Both the position numbers and the translations under genes were made by a program. From Methylobacterium cerastii (GTDB taxonomy: Bacteria > Pseudomonadota > Alphaproteobacteria > Rhizobiales > Beijerinckiaceae): a stretch of 64,000 bases of DNA. This document shows, piece after piece, positions 1 to 8,902 of this stretch. The notes beneath the pieces are model-generated. The model searched no databases. It had not been told where the DNA came from and saw only the letters and a program-made list of their open reading frames with translations. The DNA is taken from the NCBI RefSeq assembly GCF_022179125.1, contig NZ_BPQG01000051.1, positions 1 to 64,000 on the forward strand. The letters are read 5' to 3'. Positions within the stretch are counted from its first letter, which is position 1; the number at the start of each line of letters is the position of its first letter.

Positions 1-132
1 GGGTGAGCGTCAGACACTCTCTCAACGCCCGCGACACCTGCCGCTCACCCCATTATGAAACGGGGTCTAAGCGCGGCTTCGCCGGTTTCGATCCTGGGTC
101 GGGGCGGACGGCCTCCTCAACCGTGCAGGTCG

Positions 133-244
133 CACGCGGGTCCCCTCTCCCGAGCGGGAGAGGGGCAGGGTGAGGGACGAGAACCGTCCGGAGAGGTCAC
201 GCCCCTCACTCCAACCCTCTCCCCATGGGAGAGGGAGCCGCGCG
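133..244 (-). repeat. Intergenic palindromic repeat, family B, copy 1
   Basis: A GC-rich dyad-rich block. It contains CCCCTCTCCCGAGCGGGAGA with its own inverted repeat at one end and a second CCCTCTCCC hairpin at the other, separated by a TGAGGGACGAGAAC-type spacer. Its reverse complement is nearly identical to 43264-43374. The similarity continues weakly outward to a shared GGTGTTTCAC on one flank. No gene is credible in positions 1-335; the short open frames here come from the repeat. Confidence 0.85.
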
Positions 245-335
245 GTGCTTCGAGCGATCCATCCGGGACCGTTGCGCGGCGATGCGTGAAACACCGCGGC
301 CCGAAAGCGTCAAACAAGGCGGCGCGGCGCGCGGT

Positions 336-1265
336 CTACGCGTCGACCAGAACCGGGTAGCAGCGCGCGCCGACGGCGGCGGCCAGCACCTGCACGGCGC
401 CGACGGTCGAGCTGTCGCCGGCCACGTGCACCACGTCGGTGGCTCGGAGCGCCGGAAGGTGGGCGGTGAGCGGGCCCGGCCGCACGTCCGGCGGTCGCTG
501 GCGGCTCCGGTCGGCGCTGAGCACGATGCGCCCGACGCCGGTGGCCCGCAGCCATTCCAGGCTCTCGCGCATGTAGAGGTCGAGGGGATCGCGCGCGCCG
601 ACGACGACGCACATGTCGCGGGTCGGCTCGATGTAGCGCGCCGCCCGGGCGATCGACCAGATCTGGCCGAAACCGCAGCCGGCGGAGACGAGGACGAGGC
701 GCCCGCCGCCGGGGCGGTACTGGGCTCGCCCGACCGGTCCGCGGACCTTCACGTCGGCGTGCAGCGGCAGCGAGTCGGCGAGCGACCAGCCGTCCTCGTC
801 CCGCGCGAGGTGGAACACGAGCTCGTTCAGCTCCGCCGAGCCGTCGACGCGCAGGGTCGGGCACAGGGTGCGCAGGCCGACGCCGTCGAGCGCGAGGGCG
901 ACCTGGGCGCCGGGGCCGAGCGGCAGGTCCTTGTTCACGGTGACGACCAGCTCGATCACGTGTGTGGTCAGCGCGCGGACGTCGGTGACGGTGCCCGTGC
1001 GCATCGCGACCGCAGGCGCCGGTTCCTCGGCCTGCGCGAGGATCGCGGGGCCGGCGGGCAGGGCCAGCCGGATCGGGTCGGTGCGCTCGCGCCGGCCCGG
1101 CACGCGGCGCGCGCCCGGGCTTGCGCCCTGTCCCGGCACGGCGGCGCCGTGGGTGGCCTGGGCGTAGGCGATCATCCCGTCTTCGACGGCCGCATCGAGC
1201 GGGGTGTCGCCGGTGGCGACGCGCACGGACTTGCCGTTGACGACGAGCGAGCAGCGCGCGCTCAT
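336..1265 (-). CDS. Ferredoxin-NAD(P) reductase-like flavoprotein with degenerate ferredoxin module
   Basis: A 309-residue protein laid out like the reductase component of an aromatic-ring or alkane oxygenase: an N-terminal 2Fe-2S ferredoxin-like segment (about 1-60), an FAD-binding barrel (about 85-185) and an NAD-binding domain (about 190-305). The N-terminus reads like a ferredoxin (LVVNGKSVRVATGDTPLDAA), but the four cluster cysteines are absent from the following loop, which is AQATHGAAVPGQGASPG. The flavin motif (usually RxYS) is RTLCPT, and the NAD glycine loop (usually GGTGIAP) is SAGCGFGQIW, so binding of all three cofactors is in doubt. A GGGAG ribosome site lies 7 bases before the ATG. 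It is 34 bases downstream of the small acidic gene and probably co-transcribed with it. The fold assignment is fairly safe; the substrate is unknown. Confidence 0.7.
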   Translation of the reverse strand: MSARCSLVVNGKSVRVATGDTPLDAAVEDGMIAYAQATHGAAVPGQGASPGARRVPGRRERTDPIRLALPAGPAILAQAEEPAPAVAMRTGTVTDVRALTTHVIELVVTVNKDLPLGPGAQVALALDGVGLRTLCPTLRVDGSAELNELVFHLARDEDGWSLADSLPLHADVKVRGPVGRAQYRPGGGRLVLVSAGCGFGQIWSIARAARYIEPTRDMCVVVGARDPLDLYMRESLEWLRATGVGRIVLSADRSRQRPPDVRPGPLTAHLPALRATDVVHVAGDSSTVGAVQVLAAAVGARCYPVLVDA

Positions 1266-1299
1266 GGTCGTCTCCCGAATGTCATGAGGATGGCAGCGA

Positions 1300-1719
1300 T
1301 CAGCGCGCGGACATCAGGAGGCGGTCGACCATCCCGGCCCAGCGCTCGCGGGTGGCGCGCGCTTCCGCGCCGATCGGCTCCGGCTCGACGTACTGTTCCA
1401 TCCGGGCGCGAAGCGAGGCGGCTTCGGCCCGCTCGGCCATCAGGATCGCCTTCATCACGGCCATCTCGGCCTGGAGACGCTCGACGACGTCCTCCTCGAC
1501 CTCGTCATCGAAGTCCGCATCCTCGGCCTCGACGGCTTCGAGGGCGGCCTCGTCCGCGATCGTCTCGGAAAACGAAGCCTCGGCGCGCCGCTCGAACGCG
1601 GTCGGGGTGGGCATCGCCGCGACCATGTGCGGCGGGTCGAGGCGGATCGGGCGCGCGATCAGCCGGCGCACCACATCGGATCCGCTCGTCTCGCGAAACC
1701 GCCTTGCCGCTTCGGCCAT
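1300..1719 (-). CDS. Hypothetical small acidic protein
   Basis: A 139-residue protein I do not recognise. The start is chosen at the ATG with GGAGA six bases upstream; an upstream in-frame ATG would add 18 residues without a ribosome site. The middle is strongly acidic (a run rich in Glu and Asp around residues 55-80) and is followed by an Ala/Glu/Met/Leu-rich stretch that should form an amphipathic helix or coiled coil. No signal peptide or membrane segment is visible. It lies immediately upstream of the flavoprotein gene on the same strand, so the two are likely transcribed together. The function cannot be inferred from sequence. Confidence 0.6.
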   Translation of the reverse strand: MAEAARRFRETSGSDVVRRLIARPIRLDPPHMVAAMPTPTAFERRAEASFSETIADEAALEAVEAEDADFDDEVEEDVVERLQAEMAVMKAILMAERAEAASLRARMEQYVEPEPIGAEARATRERWAGMVDRLLMSAR

Positions 1720-1983
1720 CACTGTTCTCCAGCACGCAGGGGGCACGCCGTGCGCCCCGCCATTTCTCCACACAACCTTGCGTCGGCATGGTTAAGGGAG
1801 GTTTAAATGGCATGCGGAACCGGTCACGTCGGCCGCCTTTCGACAGGCGCACGCGGCGCCCATTTGGCGACCGAGACACGACGAGCGCCCATCCCCGAGG
1901 AACCCGGGAGCGGACGCGCGTCTTCCTCGCGAATCGCTTCGCAGTCCGGCATCCGGCCCCTTCGAAGCGGCGGTCGCGCGGCG

Positions 1984-2415
1984 TCAGATCGCCGGCGAAA
2001 GGCCCGTCGGGGCGGCGAGGCTGCGGCCGCGCGGATCGGGACCGAAATTGTTCGGGCCGACGGTGCCGCCGAGGAACCCGGTCTCGATGAAGTACCAGAT
2101 GTTGGCCAGCGGCACGAGCGACAGCAGCACCCACACGCCGGGCTTGTTGCGGTCGTGGTAGCGCTTGATCCCGAGGCAGACCGACGACCAGACGATGAAG
2201 ACCGTGGTGAGCAGGTTCAGGACCAAGAACGGGACCGCGTTGGCGCCGTTGACCGAGAAGCCTTCGCCCGCGCCGGCCTCGTTCGGGATCGCCTGAGCCA
2301 GGGCGTAGTTCAACGCCGCCGCGACGAGCATGGCACCGAAGACCGAGACGATGACGCCCTTCCAGAAGGTCCCGCGGCCGATCCGGCCTTCGGCGGAGAA
2401 GAGTAGTTTTTTCAT
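1984..2415 (-). CDS. DUF805 family inner-membrane protein
   Basis: A 143-residue protein with the DUF805 signatures: an N-terminal LFSAEGRIGRGTFW motif, a central KRYHDRNKPG motif between membrane helices, and a C-terminal NNFGPDPRG motif. About four hydrophobic segments are visible (roughly residues 20-40, 58-78, 92-105, 108-120). The family (YhaH/YhaI in Escherichia coli) is of unknown function and sits in the inner membrane. The start is placed at the Met before KKLLFSAEG, the conserved N-terminus; a longer reading adds 12 residues with no family match. The gene stands alone between two other minus-strand genes. Confidence 0.85.
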   Translation of the reverse strand: MKKLLFSAEGRIGRGTFWKGVIVSVFGAMLVAAALNYALAQAIPNEAGAGEGFSVNGANAVPFLVLNLLTTVFIVWSSVCLGIKRYHDRNKPGVWVLLSLVPLANIWYFIETGFLGGTVGPNNFGPDPRGRSLAAPTGLSPAI

Positions 2416-2582
2416 GATGTTCGCAGCCCTGTCGGCAACCCGGCCACGCATGGTGCTGGGGGATCGGCCGGTGGTCGAGCGTTAGGGCGCGGCGCCGACG
2501 CGTTCAACGCGAACCGCAGCCTTGGGACGGTTGGGCAAGAGATCGGGACGCCACGACAAGCGCCCTGTGGATCGAATTTAGA

Positions 2583-5453
2583 TCAGGCCGCTTCCGGTGC
2601 CGCGCCGACGAGCTGGCGGGCCTGGAGCATCGTCATCGGCTCGCCGAAGGCGTAGCCCTGAGCGTAGTCGCAGCCGAGTTCGGCCAGGGCCTGGGCGTCG
2701 GCTTCCGACTCGGCACCCTCGGCAACGATGGCGAGGTTCAGCTCGTTGGCCATCCGCACGATCGAGCGCAGGATCGCGGTCTTGCCCGACGCCATCTGGC
2801 GCACGAAGGATTGGTCGATCTTGATCGTGTCGAACGGGAAGCGCTGGAGATAGGACAGCGCCGAATAGCCGGTGCCGAAGCCGTCGAGGGAGAGCCCTGC
2901 GCCGAGGTCGTGGATGCGGGTCAGCATCTGGGCGGCGTATTCCGGGTTCTCCATTACCAGGCTTTCGGTGAGCTCGAGCTTCAGCGAGCCCGGGATCACG
3001 CCCGAGCGGGCGAGCACCGTCTTCACGTCGTGCAGTAGGTCGTGCCGCAGCAGCTGGCGCGAGGAGACGTTGACCGAGGCGAAGATCGGCGGGTCGACCT
3101 CGAGCGAGCGCTGCCAGGCCGCGAGTTCGAGCGCGGTGCGTTCCAGGGCGAAGATGCCGAGGTTCACGACGAAGCCGCTCTCCTCCGCCACCGGCATGAA
3201 GGTAGCCGGCGGGATGCGGCCGAGCTTCGGGTGGTCCCAGCGCAGGATCGCCTCGAAACCCGCCACCGTGCGGTCCTCCAGGCGGACCACCGGCTGGAAC
3301 AGCACCTTCATCTCGTTGCGTTCCAGCGAACGGCGCAGGTCGCTCTCCAGCATCAGCCGGTCCGAGCGCTCCGCACGCATGTCGGCGCGGAACACGTCGA
3401 TGCGGTCGCCGCCGCCGCGCTTGGCCTGGACCATCGCCGTCTCGGCGTTCTTGAACACCTCGTCGCGCTTCAGGCTGGCGCCGGTCTCGTGCAGCGCCAA
3501 GCCGATCGAGACGGTGAGGAAGATCTCGCGGTCGGCATAGGTGATCGGCGTCGCGATGGCGCGGCGGATCATCTCGGCGAAGGCCAGGATGCGGTCGGAT
3601 TCGCGCTCCGACAGGAGGATGACCGCGAACTCGTCGCCGGCCACTCGCGCCAGCGTGTCCTGCGGCCGCAGCAGGCGCCCGAGCCGGCGCGACAGGGTGA
3701 GCAGGATCGAATCGCCGGCCGAGAGGCCGATCGCGTCGTTGATGCCCTTGAATCGGTCGATGTCGAGGACGATCACCGTCGGCTTCAGGCGCGGGTCCTG
3801 GCTTGCGAAGGCGAGCGCCGCGTCGAGCCGGTCGCCGAACAGCTCGCGATTGGGCAGGCCGGTCAGGCTGTCGTGCACGGCGTCGTGCAGCAGGCGCTCC
3901 TCGGCGGTCTTGATCTCGGTGACGTCGGCGATGGTGCCGACGATGCGGATGACCTCGCCGTCGTTGCCGATCACGGGGCGCGCCTTGAGGCGATACCAAT
4001 AGTAGGCCCCGCCGGTGGTGCGCAGGCGGAAGTCGTGCACGATGCGACCGCGGCGCTCCTCGATCATGGTGTCGAGGGTCGCCGAGTAGCGCTCGATGTC
4101 GAACGGGTGGAGCAGCCCGAGCCAGTTCGCCGCCGGGCCTTCGAGCGCCCCACGCTTGAGGCCGAGCTGGACCTCGATCTCCTGGCCGGCGAAGACGCGG
4201 TCGCCCGGCACGTCCCAGTCGAACACCACGTCGCCGGCGCCGGTGAGCGCCAGCGCCCGCCGCTCGGTGTCGGAGACCAGGGCGTGGGTGAGACCGCCGC
4301 CGGCGAAGGCGTGCTGCATCACCGTGAAGCCGATCAGCATGACGATCAGCACCAGGCCGCCGATCAGCGCGGGCTGGGTCAGCTCGCTGCCGATCTGTCC
4401 GGTCACCGCGAAGCCCGCGGCGGTGACCCAGACCACCAGAAGCGTCCAGGTCGGGACGAGCAGGATGGCGCGGTCGTAGCCGTTGTGGGCGGCAAGGTAC
4501 GCGATCAGCAGCAGCCCGACGCCGGCCACCGCCGCGATCGAGATGCGCGCCACGCCCGCCGCCACCGGCGGATCGAACAGGGCCAGCCCGACGAGGCCGG
4601 CGAGGAAGGTCAGCCAGAAGAACGCCACGTGGCTGTAGCGCACGTGCCAACGCGAAAGGTTGAGGTAAGCGAACAGGAACACCAGCAGGGTCGCCGCCAG
4701 CACCGCCTCGGCGGAGGCGCGGTAGACCCGCTCGGCCAGCTCGGTGACCGGAAAGACCCGCTGCAGGAAGCCGAAGTCGATGCAGGCGTAGGCCAGCACC
4801 GACCACGCCAGGGCGGCGGCCGCGGGGAAGATGATCGCGCCCTTGACCACGAAGACGATCGTCAGGAACAGCGCCAGCAAGCCGCTGATGCCGATGATGA
4901 TTCCCTTGTACAGCGTCAGCCCGGCGGCCTTCTTGCGGTAGGCGTCCTGATCCCAGAGGTGCACCTGCGGGATGTTGGGGCCGCGCAGCTCGGCGACGTA
5001 GGTGATCGTCGTGCCGGGATCGAGGGTGATGACGAACTCGTCCGCCTCGGGGTTCTCGTTGCGCTCGGGCCGGATGCCCTGGCTCGCGGTGATCGCGGCG
5101 ATGCGCGAGCCGCCGAGATCGGGCCAGACCACGCCGGAATCGACCAGCCGGAAGTGCGGCGCCACGAGGATGCGCTCGATCTGCTCGTCGGTGTCGTTGG
5201 TGAGCGCGAACACCATCCAGTCGGGCCGCGCGCCGGCATCGCGCGCCTTCACGACGATGCGGCGGACGATGCCGTCCTTGCCGGGCGCCGTGGAGATCTG
5301 GATCAGGTCGCCGTCCGAGCGGTAACGCTCGATCGCCGTGGTCAGGTCGATGACCGGCGCGTCGAGGGTGACCCGCACCGCCTCGACGGCCCGCGCGGAA
5401 CCGCTGAACAGAAGGCCGCCGAGGAGTGCGAGGGAGAGGGCGAGGATGCGCAA
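2583..5453 (-). CDS. Membrane GGDEF-EAL cyclic-di-GMP protein with PAS domain
   Basis: A 956-residue protein. Order: signal peptide (1-22), a periplasmic beta-rich sensor domain resembling 7TMR-DISM extracellular modules (about 25-178), about seven membrane helices (about 180-380), a PAS domain (about 400-515), GGDEF (about 525-685) and EAL (about 705-950). The GGDEF motif reads AGDEF (near residue 605), a variant usually compatible with diguanylate cyclase activity. The EAL domain departs from consensus at catalytic positions: the signature is EAI (near 733), and the DDFGTG metal motif is DGFGTG (near 856), while ELTES, KIDQSFV and AEGAE remain. Cyclase activity is plausible; phosphodiesterase activity is probably reduced or absent. 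The gene follows the M16 peptidase after a 210-base gap. Confidence 0.92.
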   Translation of the reverse strand: MRILALSLALLGGLLFSGSARAVEAVRVTLDAPVIDLTTAIERYRSDGDLIQISTAPGKDGIVRRIVVKARDAGARPDWMVFALTNDTDEQIERILVAPHFRLVDSGVVWPDLGGSRIAAITASQGIRPERNENPEADEFVITLDPGTTITYVAELRGPNIPQVHLWDQDAYRKKAAGLTLYKGIIIGISGLLALFLTIVFVVKGAIIFPAAAALAWSVLAYACIDFGFLQRVFPVTELAERVYRASAEAVLAATLLVFLFAYLNLSRWHVRYSHVAFFWLTFLAGLVGLALFDPPVAAGVARISIAAVAGVGLLLIAYLAAHNGYDRAILLVPTWTLLVVWVTAAGFAVTGQIGSELTQPALIGGLVLIVMLIGFTVMQHAFAGGGLTHALVSDTERRALALTGAGDVVFDWDVPGDRVFAGQEIEVQLGLKRGALEGPAANWLGLLHPFDIERYSATLDTMIEERRGRIVHDFRLRTTGGAYYWYRLKARPVIGNDGEVIRIVGTIADVTEIKTAEERLLHDAVHDSLTGLPNRELFGDRLDAALAFASQDPRLKPTVIVLDIDRFKGINDAIGLSAGDSILLTLSRRLGRLLRPQDTLARVAGDEFAVILLSERESDRILAFAEMIRRAIATPITYADREIFLTVSIGLALHETGASLKRDEVFKNAETAMVQAKRGGGDRIDVFRADMRAERSDRLMLESDLRRSLERNEMKVLFQPVVRLEDRTVAGFEAILRWDHPKLGRIPPATFMPVAEESGFVVNLGIFALERTALELAAWQRSLEVDPPIFASVNVSSRQLLRHDLLHDVKTVLARSGVIPGSLKLELTESLVMENPEYAAQMLTRIHDLGAGLSLDGFGTGYSALSYLQRFPFDTIKIDQSFVRQMASGKTAILRSIVRMANELNLAIVAEGAESEADAQALAELGCDYAQGYAFGEPMTMLQARQLVGAAPEAA

Positions 5454-5629
5454 CGGGCGAGTGTTCCGGCCGGGTACAGCGGCGAGTACGGCTCAGGTTC
5501 CGCGCAGTGGTAGAGGCGGGATTAACCGTGAGCAAGGCGGCTGAGGCCCGGCGGCCGGCGTCACCCACCGCTGGTATGCGCGATCGTCCGGGCCGCAGAT
5601 CGCCCGCTTTTGCGGCTAAAACAAGTTTC

Positions 5630-5654
5630 GGGACGCTCCTGAGGGGGGCGTCCC
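5630..5654 (-). terminator. Possible terminator downstream of the M16 peptidase gene
   Basis: A stem GGGACGC/GCGTCCC with an 11-base loop just past the peptidase stop codon on the minus strand. It is followed by an interrupted T-rich stretch (GAAACTTGTTTT) and not by a clean T-run. It may be a weak intrinsic terminator or only a hairpin. Confidence 0.4.
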
Positions 5655-5663
5655 CGGCCGCGT

Positions 5664-6959
5664 TCAGGCGGCGCGTAAAGCCGCGGTGATCCGGTCGAGG
5701 GACGGCAGCTTCTTGATCGGGCCGATGGCGGCGAGCGTCGGCGCGCCCGCGAGGACCGCTCGGCCCGCCGCGCGCACGTGGTCCACCGTCACGGCGTCGA
5801 CCTTGGCGATCACTTCGTCCGCCGGGATCACCCGGCCCCAGGCGAGGATCTGGCGGGCGTTGCGCTCGATCCGGCCGCCCGGCGTCTCCAGCGCGGAGAG
5901 CAGCGAGACCTTCAGCTGCGCCTTGGCCCGGGCGATCTCGACGGTGTCGAGGTCGCGGGCGGCCCGCGCGGTCGCCTCCAGCGTCACCTCGACGAGCTCG
6001 GGCAGGTCCGCGCCGGAGGTCGCCGCGCCGATGCCGAACAGGCCGCAATCGGAGAACGGCCAGTGGAAGGCCTGGATCTCGTAGGCGAGGCCGCGGGTCT
6101 CGCGCACCTCCTGCCACAGCCGCGAAGTCAGCCCGCCGCCGAGCACCTGCGAGAACATGTGAAGGGCGTAGTAGGCCTCGTCGCGGAACGACAGGCCGGG
6201 CAGGCCGATCACGAGGTTGGCCTGCTCGAGCTTCTTCGGCATGCGCCGCTCGCCGCCGCCGTAGGTTCCCGGGATCGCCTCGGGCGCCGCCGCCTTCGCC
6301 ATGCCGCCGAAATGGCGCTCGGCCGACGCCACGAAGGCCTCGTGCTCGACGGCGCCGGCGGCGGCCACCACGAAGCGGTCGGGGGTGTATTCGCGGGCGA
6401 GGTAGGCGCGGATGCCGGCCTCGTCGAAGCTCTTGATCGTCTCGGGCCGGCCGATGATCGGGCGGCCGATCGGCTGGTCGGGGAACGCGGCCTCGGTGAA
6501 GGCGTCGTAGACCACGTCGTCCGGCGTATCCTCGATCCCGGCATGCTCCTGAAGGATCACCCCCTTCTCGCGGGCGAGCTCGCCCGCGTCGAACACGGAA
6601 TCGGTCAGGATGTCGCCGAGCACGTCGAGCGCGGTGCCGACATCCTCGCCGAGCACCCGCGCCGTGTAGCTCGTGCCTTCGGCCGAGGTCGCGGCGTTGA
6701 TCTCGCCGCCGAGGTTCTCGATGTCCTCGGCGATGGCGCGGGCCGAGCGCGTGCGCGTGCCCTTGAACGCCATGTGCTCGATGAGGTGGCTCAGGCCGCT
6801 CTCGTCCGGACGCTCGTGGCGCGATCCGGCCCCGACCCAGACGCCGAGCGTCGCGGTGGCGACGCCGGGCATCGCCTCCGTCGCGACGGTGACGCCGTTG
6901 TCCAAGGTGGTGATGCGCAGGCCCGGCGAGGCGGCGTGTGTGGCGAAGTGCTGGTTCAT
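5664..6959 (-). CDS. M16 family zinc metallopeptidase (processing-peptidase-like)
   Basis: A 431-residue protein of the pitrilysin/mitochondrial processing peptidase group. The inverted zinc motif HLIEH is at residues 58-62, preceded by the family-typical GVWVGAGSRHE. The two M16 halves are recognisable: the catalytic N-terminal half and the C-terminal half with the glycine-rich LGGGLTSRLWQEVRE loop. The length matches the bacterial one-chain homologues (about 420-440). The start is set at the Met before NQHFATH; an upstream Met would add 15 residues. It follows thrC on the same strand, an arrangement common in alphaproteobacteria. The physiological substrate in bacteria is generally not known. 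Confidence 0.93.
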   Translation of the reverse strand: MNQHFATHAASPGLRITTLDNGVTVATEAMPGVATATLGVWVGAGSRHERPDESGLSHLIEHMAFKGTRTRSARAIAEDIENLGGEINAATSAEGTSYTARVLGEDVGTALDVLGDILTDSVFDAGELAREKGVILQEHAGIEDTPDDVVYDAFTEAAFPDQPIGRPIIGRPETIKSFDEAGIRAYLAREYTPDRFVVAAAGAVEHEAFVASAERHFGGMAKAAAPEAIPGTYGGGERRMPKKLEQANLVIGLPGLSFRDEAYYALHMFSQVLGGGLTSRLWQEVRETRGLAYEIQAFHWPFSDCGLFGIGAATSGADLPELVEVTLEATARAARDLDTVEIARAKAQLKVSLLSALETPGGRIERNARQILAWGRVIPADEVIAKVDAVTVDHVRAAGRAVLAGAPTLAAIGPIKKLPSLDRITAALRAA

Positions 6960-7074
6960 CGTTGTTGCCCTCGATGCAGACGCCTCAAGGGCGTTCCGGC
7001 GCACCGGCGCCGATGCGCATTCGCGCTTGCCGACGGTTTCCCGTCGGAGTGGCCGACCGAATCCTGCCCGTCGT

Positions 7075-8487
7075 TCATGCGCTCCTCGTGATGCGAGCGC
7101 GATCCCGGATCAGGGCCTCGACCTCGGCCTGGTCGTTGCCCACTCGTGTCATGCGCTCCGGCCGGTCCATCAGGTCGGCGAGGTGCGGGGGGAGGGCGGG
7201 GCGCAGGCCCCCGGTGGCGCGGCTCACCGCGTCGGGGAACTTCGCGGCATGCGCCGTGGCCAGCGCGACGACCGGCGTCGCCGGGTCCCGCTTCAGCAGG
7301 CGGCGGGCGGCGCGTACGCCGATGGCGCTGTGGGGGTCGAGCACCATGCCGGTGGCAGCATGGGTCTGGGCGATCTCGTCCATCACGTCGGGCTCGGACA
7401 CGGCGGTGGCGTCGAACTCCGCCCGCACCGCAGAGAGCACCGCGTCGTCGAGGGTGAAGCCGCCGGACTGCTTCAGGCCCGCCATCAGCCGGCCGAGGGC
7501 GGACGCGTCGCGGCCGAGCGCCTCGAACAGAAGCCGCTCGAAGTTCGAGGAGATCTGGATGTCCATCGAGGGCGAGGTGGTCGCGTGGACGCCGCGCAGC
7601 TCGTAGGCGCCGTGCTCCAGGGTACGCGCCAGGATGTCGTTGGCGTTGGTGCCGATCATCAGGCGCTCGATCGGCAGCCCCATGCGCTTGGCGACCCAGC
7701 CCGCCAGCACGTCGCCGAAATTGCCCGTCGGCACCGAAAACGACACCTTGCGGTGCGGCGCGCCGAGCGCCACCGCGCTGGTGAAGTAGTACACCGCCTG
7801 CGCCGCGACCCGGGCCCAGTTGATCGAGTTCACGCCCGAGAGCTTCACCGCGTCGGCGAAGTCGCCGTGCTGGAACATGGCCTTCACCATGTTCTGGCAG
7901 TCGTCGAAGTTGCCGTCGACCGCGAGCGCGTGGACGTTGGGCGCGTCGACCGAGGTCATCTGTCGACGCTGCACCTCCGACACGCGGCCGTGCGGGAACA
8001 GGATGAAGACGTCGACCTGGTCGAGCCCGCCGAAGGCTTCGACCGCGGCGCTGCCGGTGTCGCCCGAGGTCGCGCCGACGATGGTGGCGCGGCTGCCGCG
8101 GGCGCGGAGCACGTGGTCCATCAGGCGCCCGAGCAGCTGCATCGCCACGTCCTTGAACGCGAGCGTCGGGCCGTGGAAGAGCTCGAGCAGGAACAGGTTG
8201 TCGTCGAGCTGGGTCAGCGGGCAGATCGCCGGGTGGCGGAAGGTGGCGTAGGCCTCCTCGATCATCCGATCGAGGTCGGCGTCGGCGATCTCGCCGTCGA
8301 TCAGGGGGCGCAGCACCAGCTTGGCGGCGTCGGCGTAGCGCTTGCCCGCGAGCCCCGCGATTTCCGGTTTCGTGATCGTCGGCCACGCCTCGGGCACGTA
8401 GAGCCCGCCGTCGCGGGCGAGCCCGGCGAGCAGGGCATCGGAAAACGAGAGCGGCGCGGCGGATCCGCGGGTCGAGACGTGCAGCAC
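7075..8487 (-). CDS. thrC: Threonine synthase
   Basis: A 470-residue PLP enzyme that converts O-phosphohomoserine to threonine in the cytoplasm, the last step of threonine synthesis. The N-terminus VLHVSTRG matches the family (usually xYxSTRG), and the PLP lysine lies in LAFKDVAMQ. SGDTGSAA and the phosphate-binding PTGNFGDVLAGW segment are typical of the longer class of threonine synthases. The start is the GTG five bases after GGAGG; the longer open frame upstream has low-complexity sequence and no family match. The M16 peptidase gene follows on the same strand. The toxin-antitoxin pair is divergent, with 187 bases between the starts. Confidence 0.96.
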   Translation of the reverse strand: MLHVSTRGSAAPLSFSDALLAGLARDGGLYVPEAWPTITKPEIAGLAGKRYADAAKLVLRPLIDGEIADADLDRMIEEAYATFRHPAICPLTQLDDNLFLLELFHGPTLAFKDVAMQLLGRLMDHVLRARGSRATIVGATSGDTGSAAVEAFGGLDQVDVFILFPHGRVSEVQRRQMTSVDAPNVHALAVDGNFDDCQNMVKAMFQHGDFADAVKLSGVNSINWARVAAQAVYYFTSAVALGAPHRKVSFSVPTGNFGDVLAGWVAKRMGLPIERLMIGTNANDILARTLEHGAYELRGVHATTSPSMDIQISSNFERLLFEALGRDASALGRLMAGLKQSGGFTLDDAVLSAVRAEFDATAVSEPDVMDEIAQTHAATGMVLDPHSAIGVRAARRLLKRDPATPVVALATAHAAKFPDAVSRATGGLRPALPPHLADLMDRPERMTRVGNDQAEVEALIRDRARITRSA

Positions 8488-8674
8488 GGGGGCCTCCGGG
8501 GAAGGCGCCCCCTCTACACGATCGGTTCGGGCCTGTCGAAACGGGGTCGGCCACAGATCGCCCTCGGCTTTCGCGGCCGCCTGAGAAGGATCGCGCTCGC
8601 GATGGCCGACCGAGCCTGTGGCGACGCCATCGATTCCGCTTTTGCCGTCCGCCGATTCCGGCCATCGTGCGAGC

Positions 8675-8902
8675 ATGACGGATCTCCTTGAAAAGGCGGT
8701 GGCCACCGCGCGCGGGCTTTCCCCCGAGATGCAGGACGAGGTCGCGCGGGTGGTGCTGGCCTTCGTCGGCGACGACACGGCCGTTTATCGGTTCACGCCT
8801 GAGGAAACTGCGGGACTGGACGAATCCGAGCGGGCCGCCGACCGCCCCGAGTTCGCCACGGATGCCGAGGTGCGCGCCATCTGGGCCAAGCACGGCCTGT
8901 GA
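8675..8902 (+). CDS. Antitoxin of a ParE/RelE-type toxin-antitoxin pair
   Basis: A 75-residue protein starting MTDLLEKAVATARGL, with the helical N-terminus followed by an acidic C-terminal half (EETAGLDESERAADRP) common to antitoxins that wrap around RelE/ParE toxins. It is probably both antitoxin and autorepressor. The identification rests on size, composition and its overlap with a clear toxin gene: its stop codon overlaps the toxin GTG by four bases (GTGA), implying translational coupling. An in-frame upstream start would add 19 residues without family support. The assignment to a specific antitoxin family is uncertain. Confidence 0.8.
   Translation: MTDLLEKAVATARGLSPEMQDEVARVVLAFVGDDTAVYRFTPEETAGLDESERAADRPEFATDAEVRAIWAKHGL

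Noticed and set aside
55-360. Short frames in the first 360 bases
   Set aside because: They run through repeat family B and have Pro/Ser/Arg-rich translations produced by the palindromes.
225-2090. Long plus-strand frame over the flavoprotein, small acidic and DUF805 genes
   Set aside because: Low-complexity Arg/Ala/Gly composition and no family signal. Minus-strand genes with ribosome sites and motifs explain the region.
3042-5513. Plus-strand frame of over 800 codons opposite the GGDEF-EAL gene
   Set aside because: Composition is typical of an antisense high-GC shadow (Arg, Gln, Asp, His repeats); no start site or domain.
8488-8674. Riboswitch or leader peptide attenuator for thrC
   Set aside because: The 187-base gap shows no Thr-rich leader peptide and no terminator/antiterminator pair I can support.
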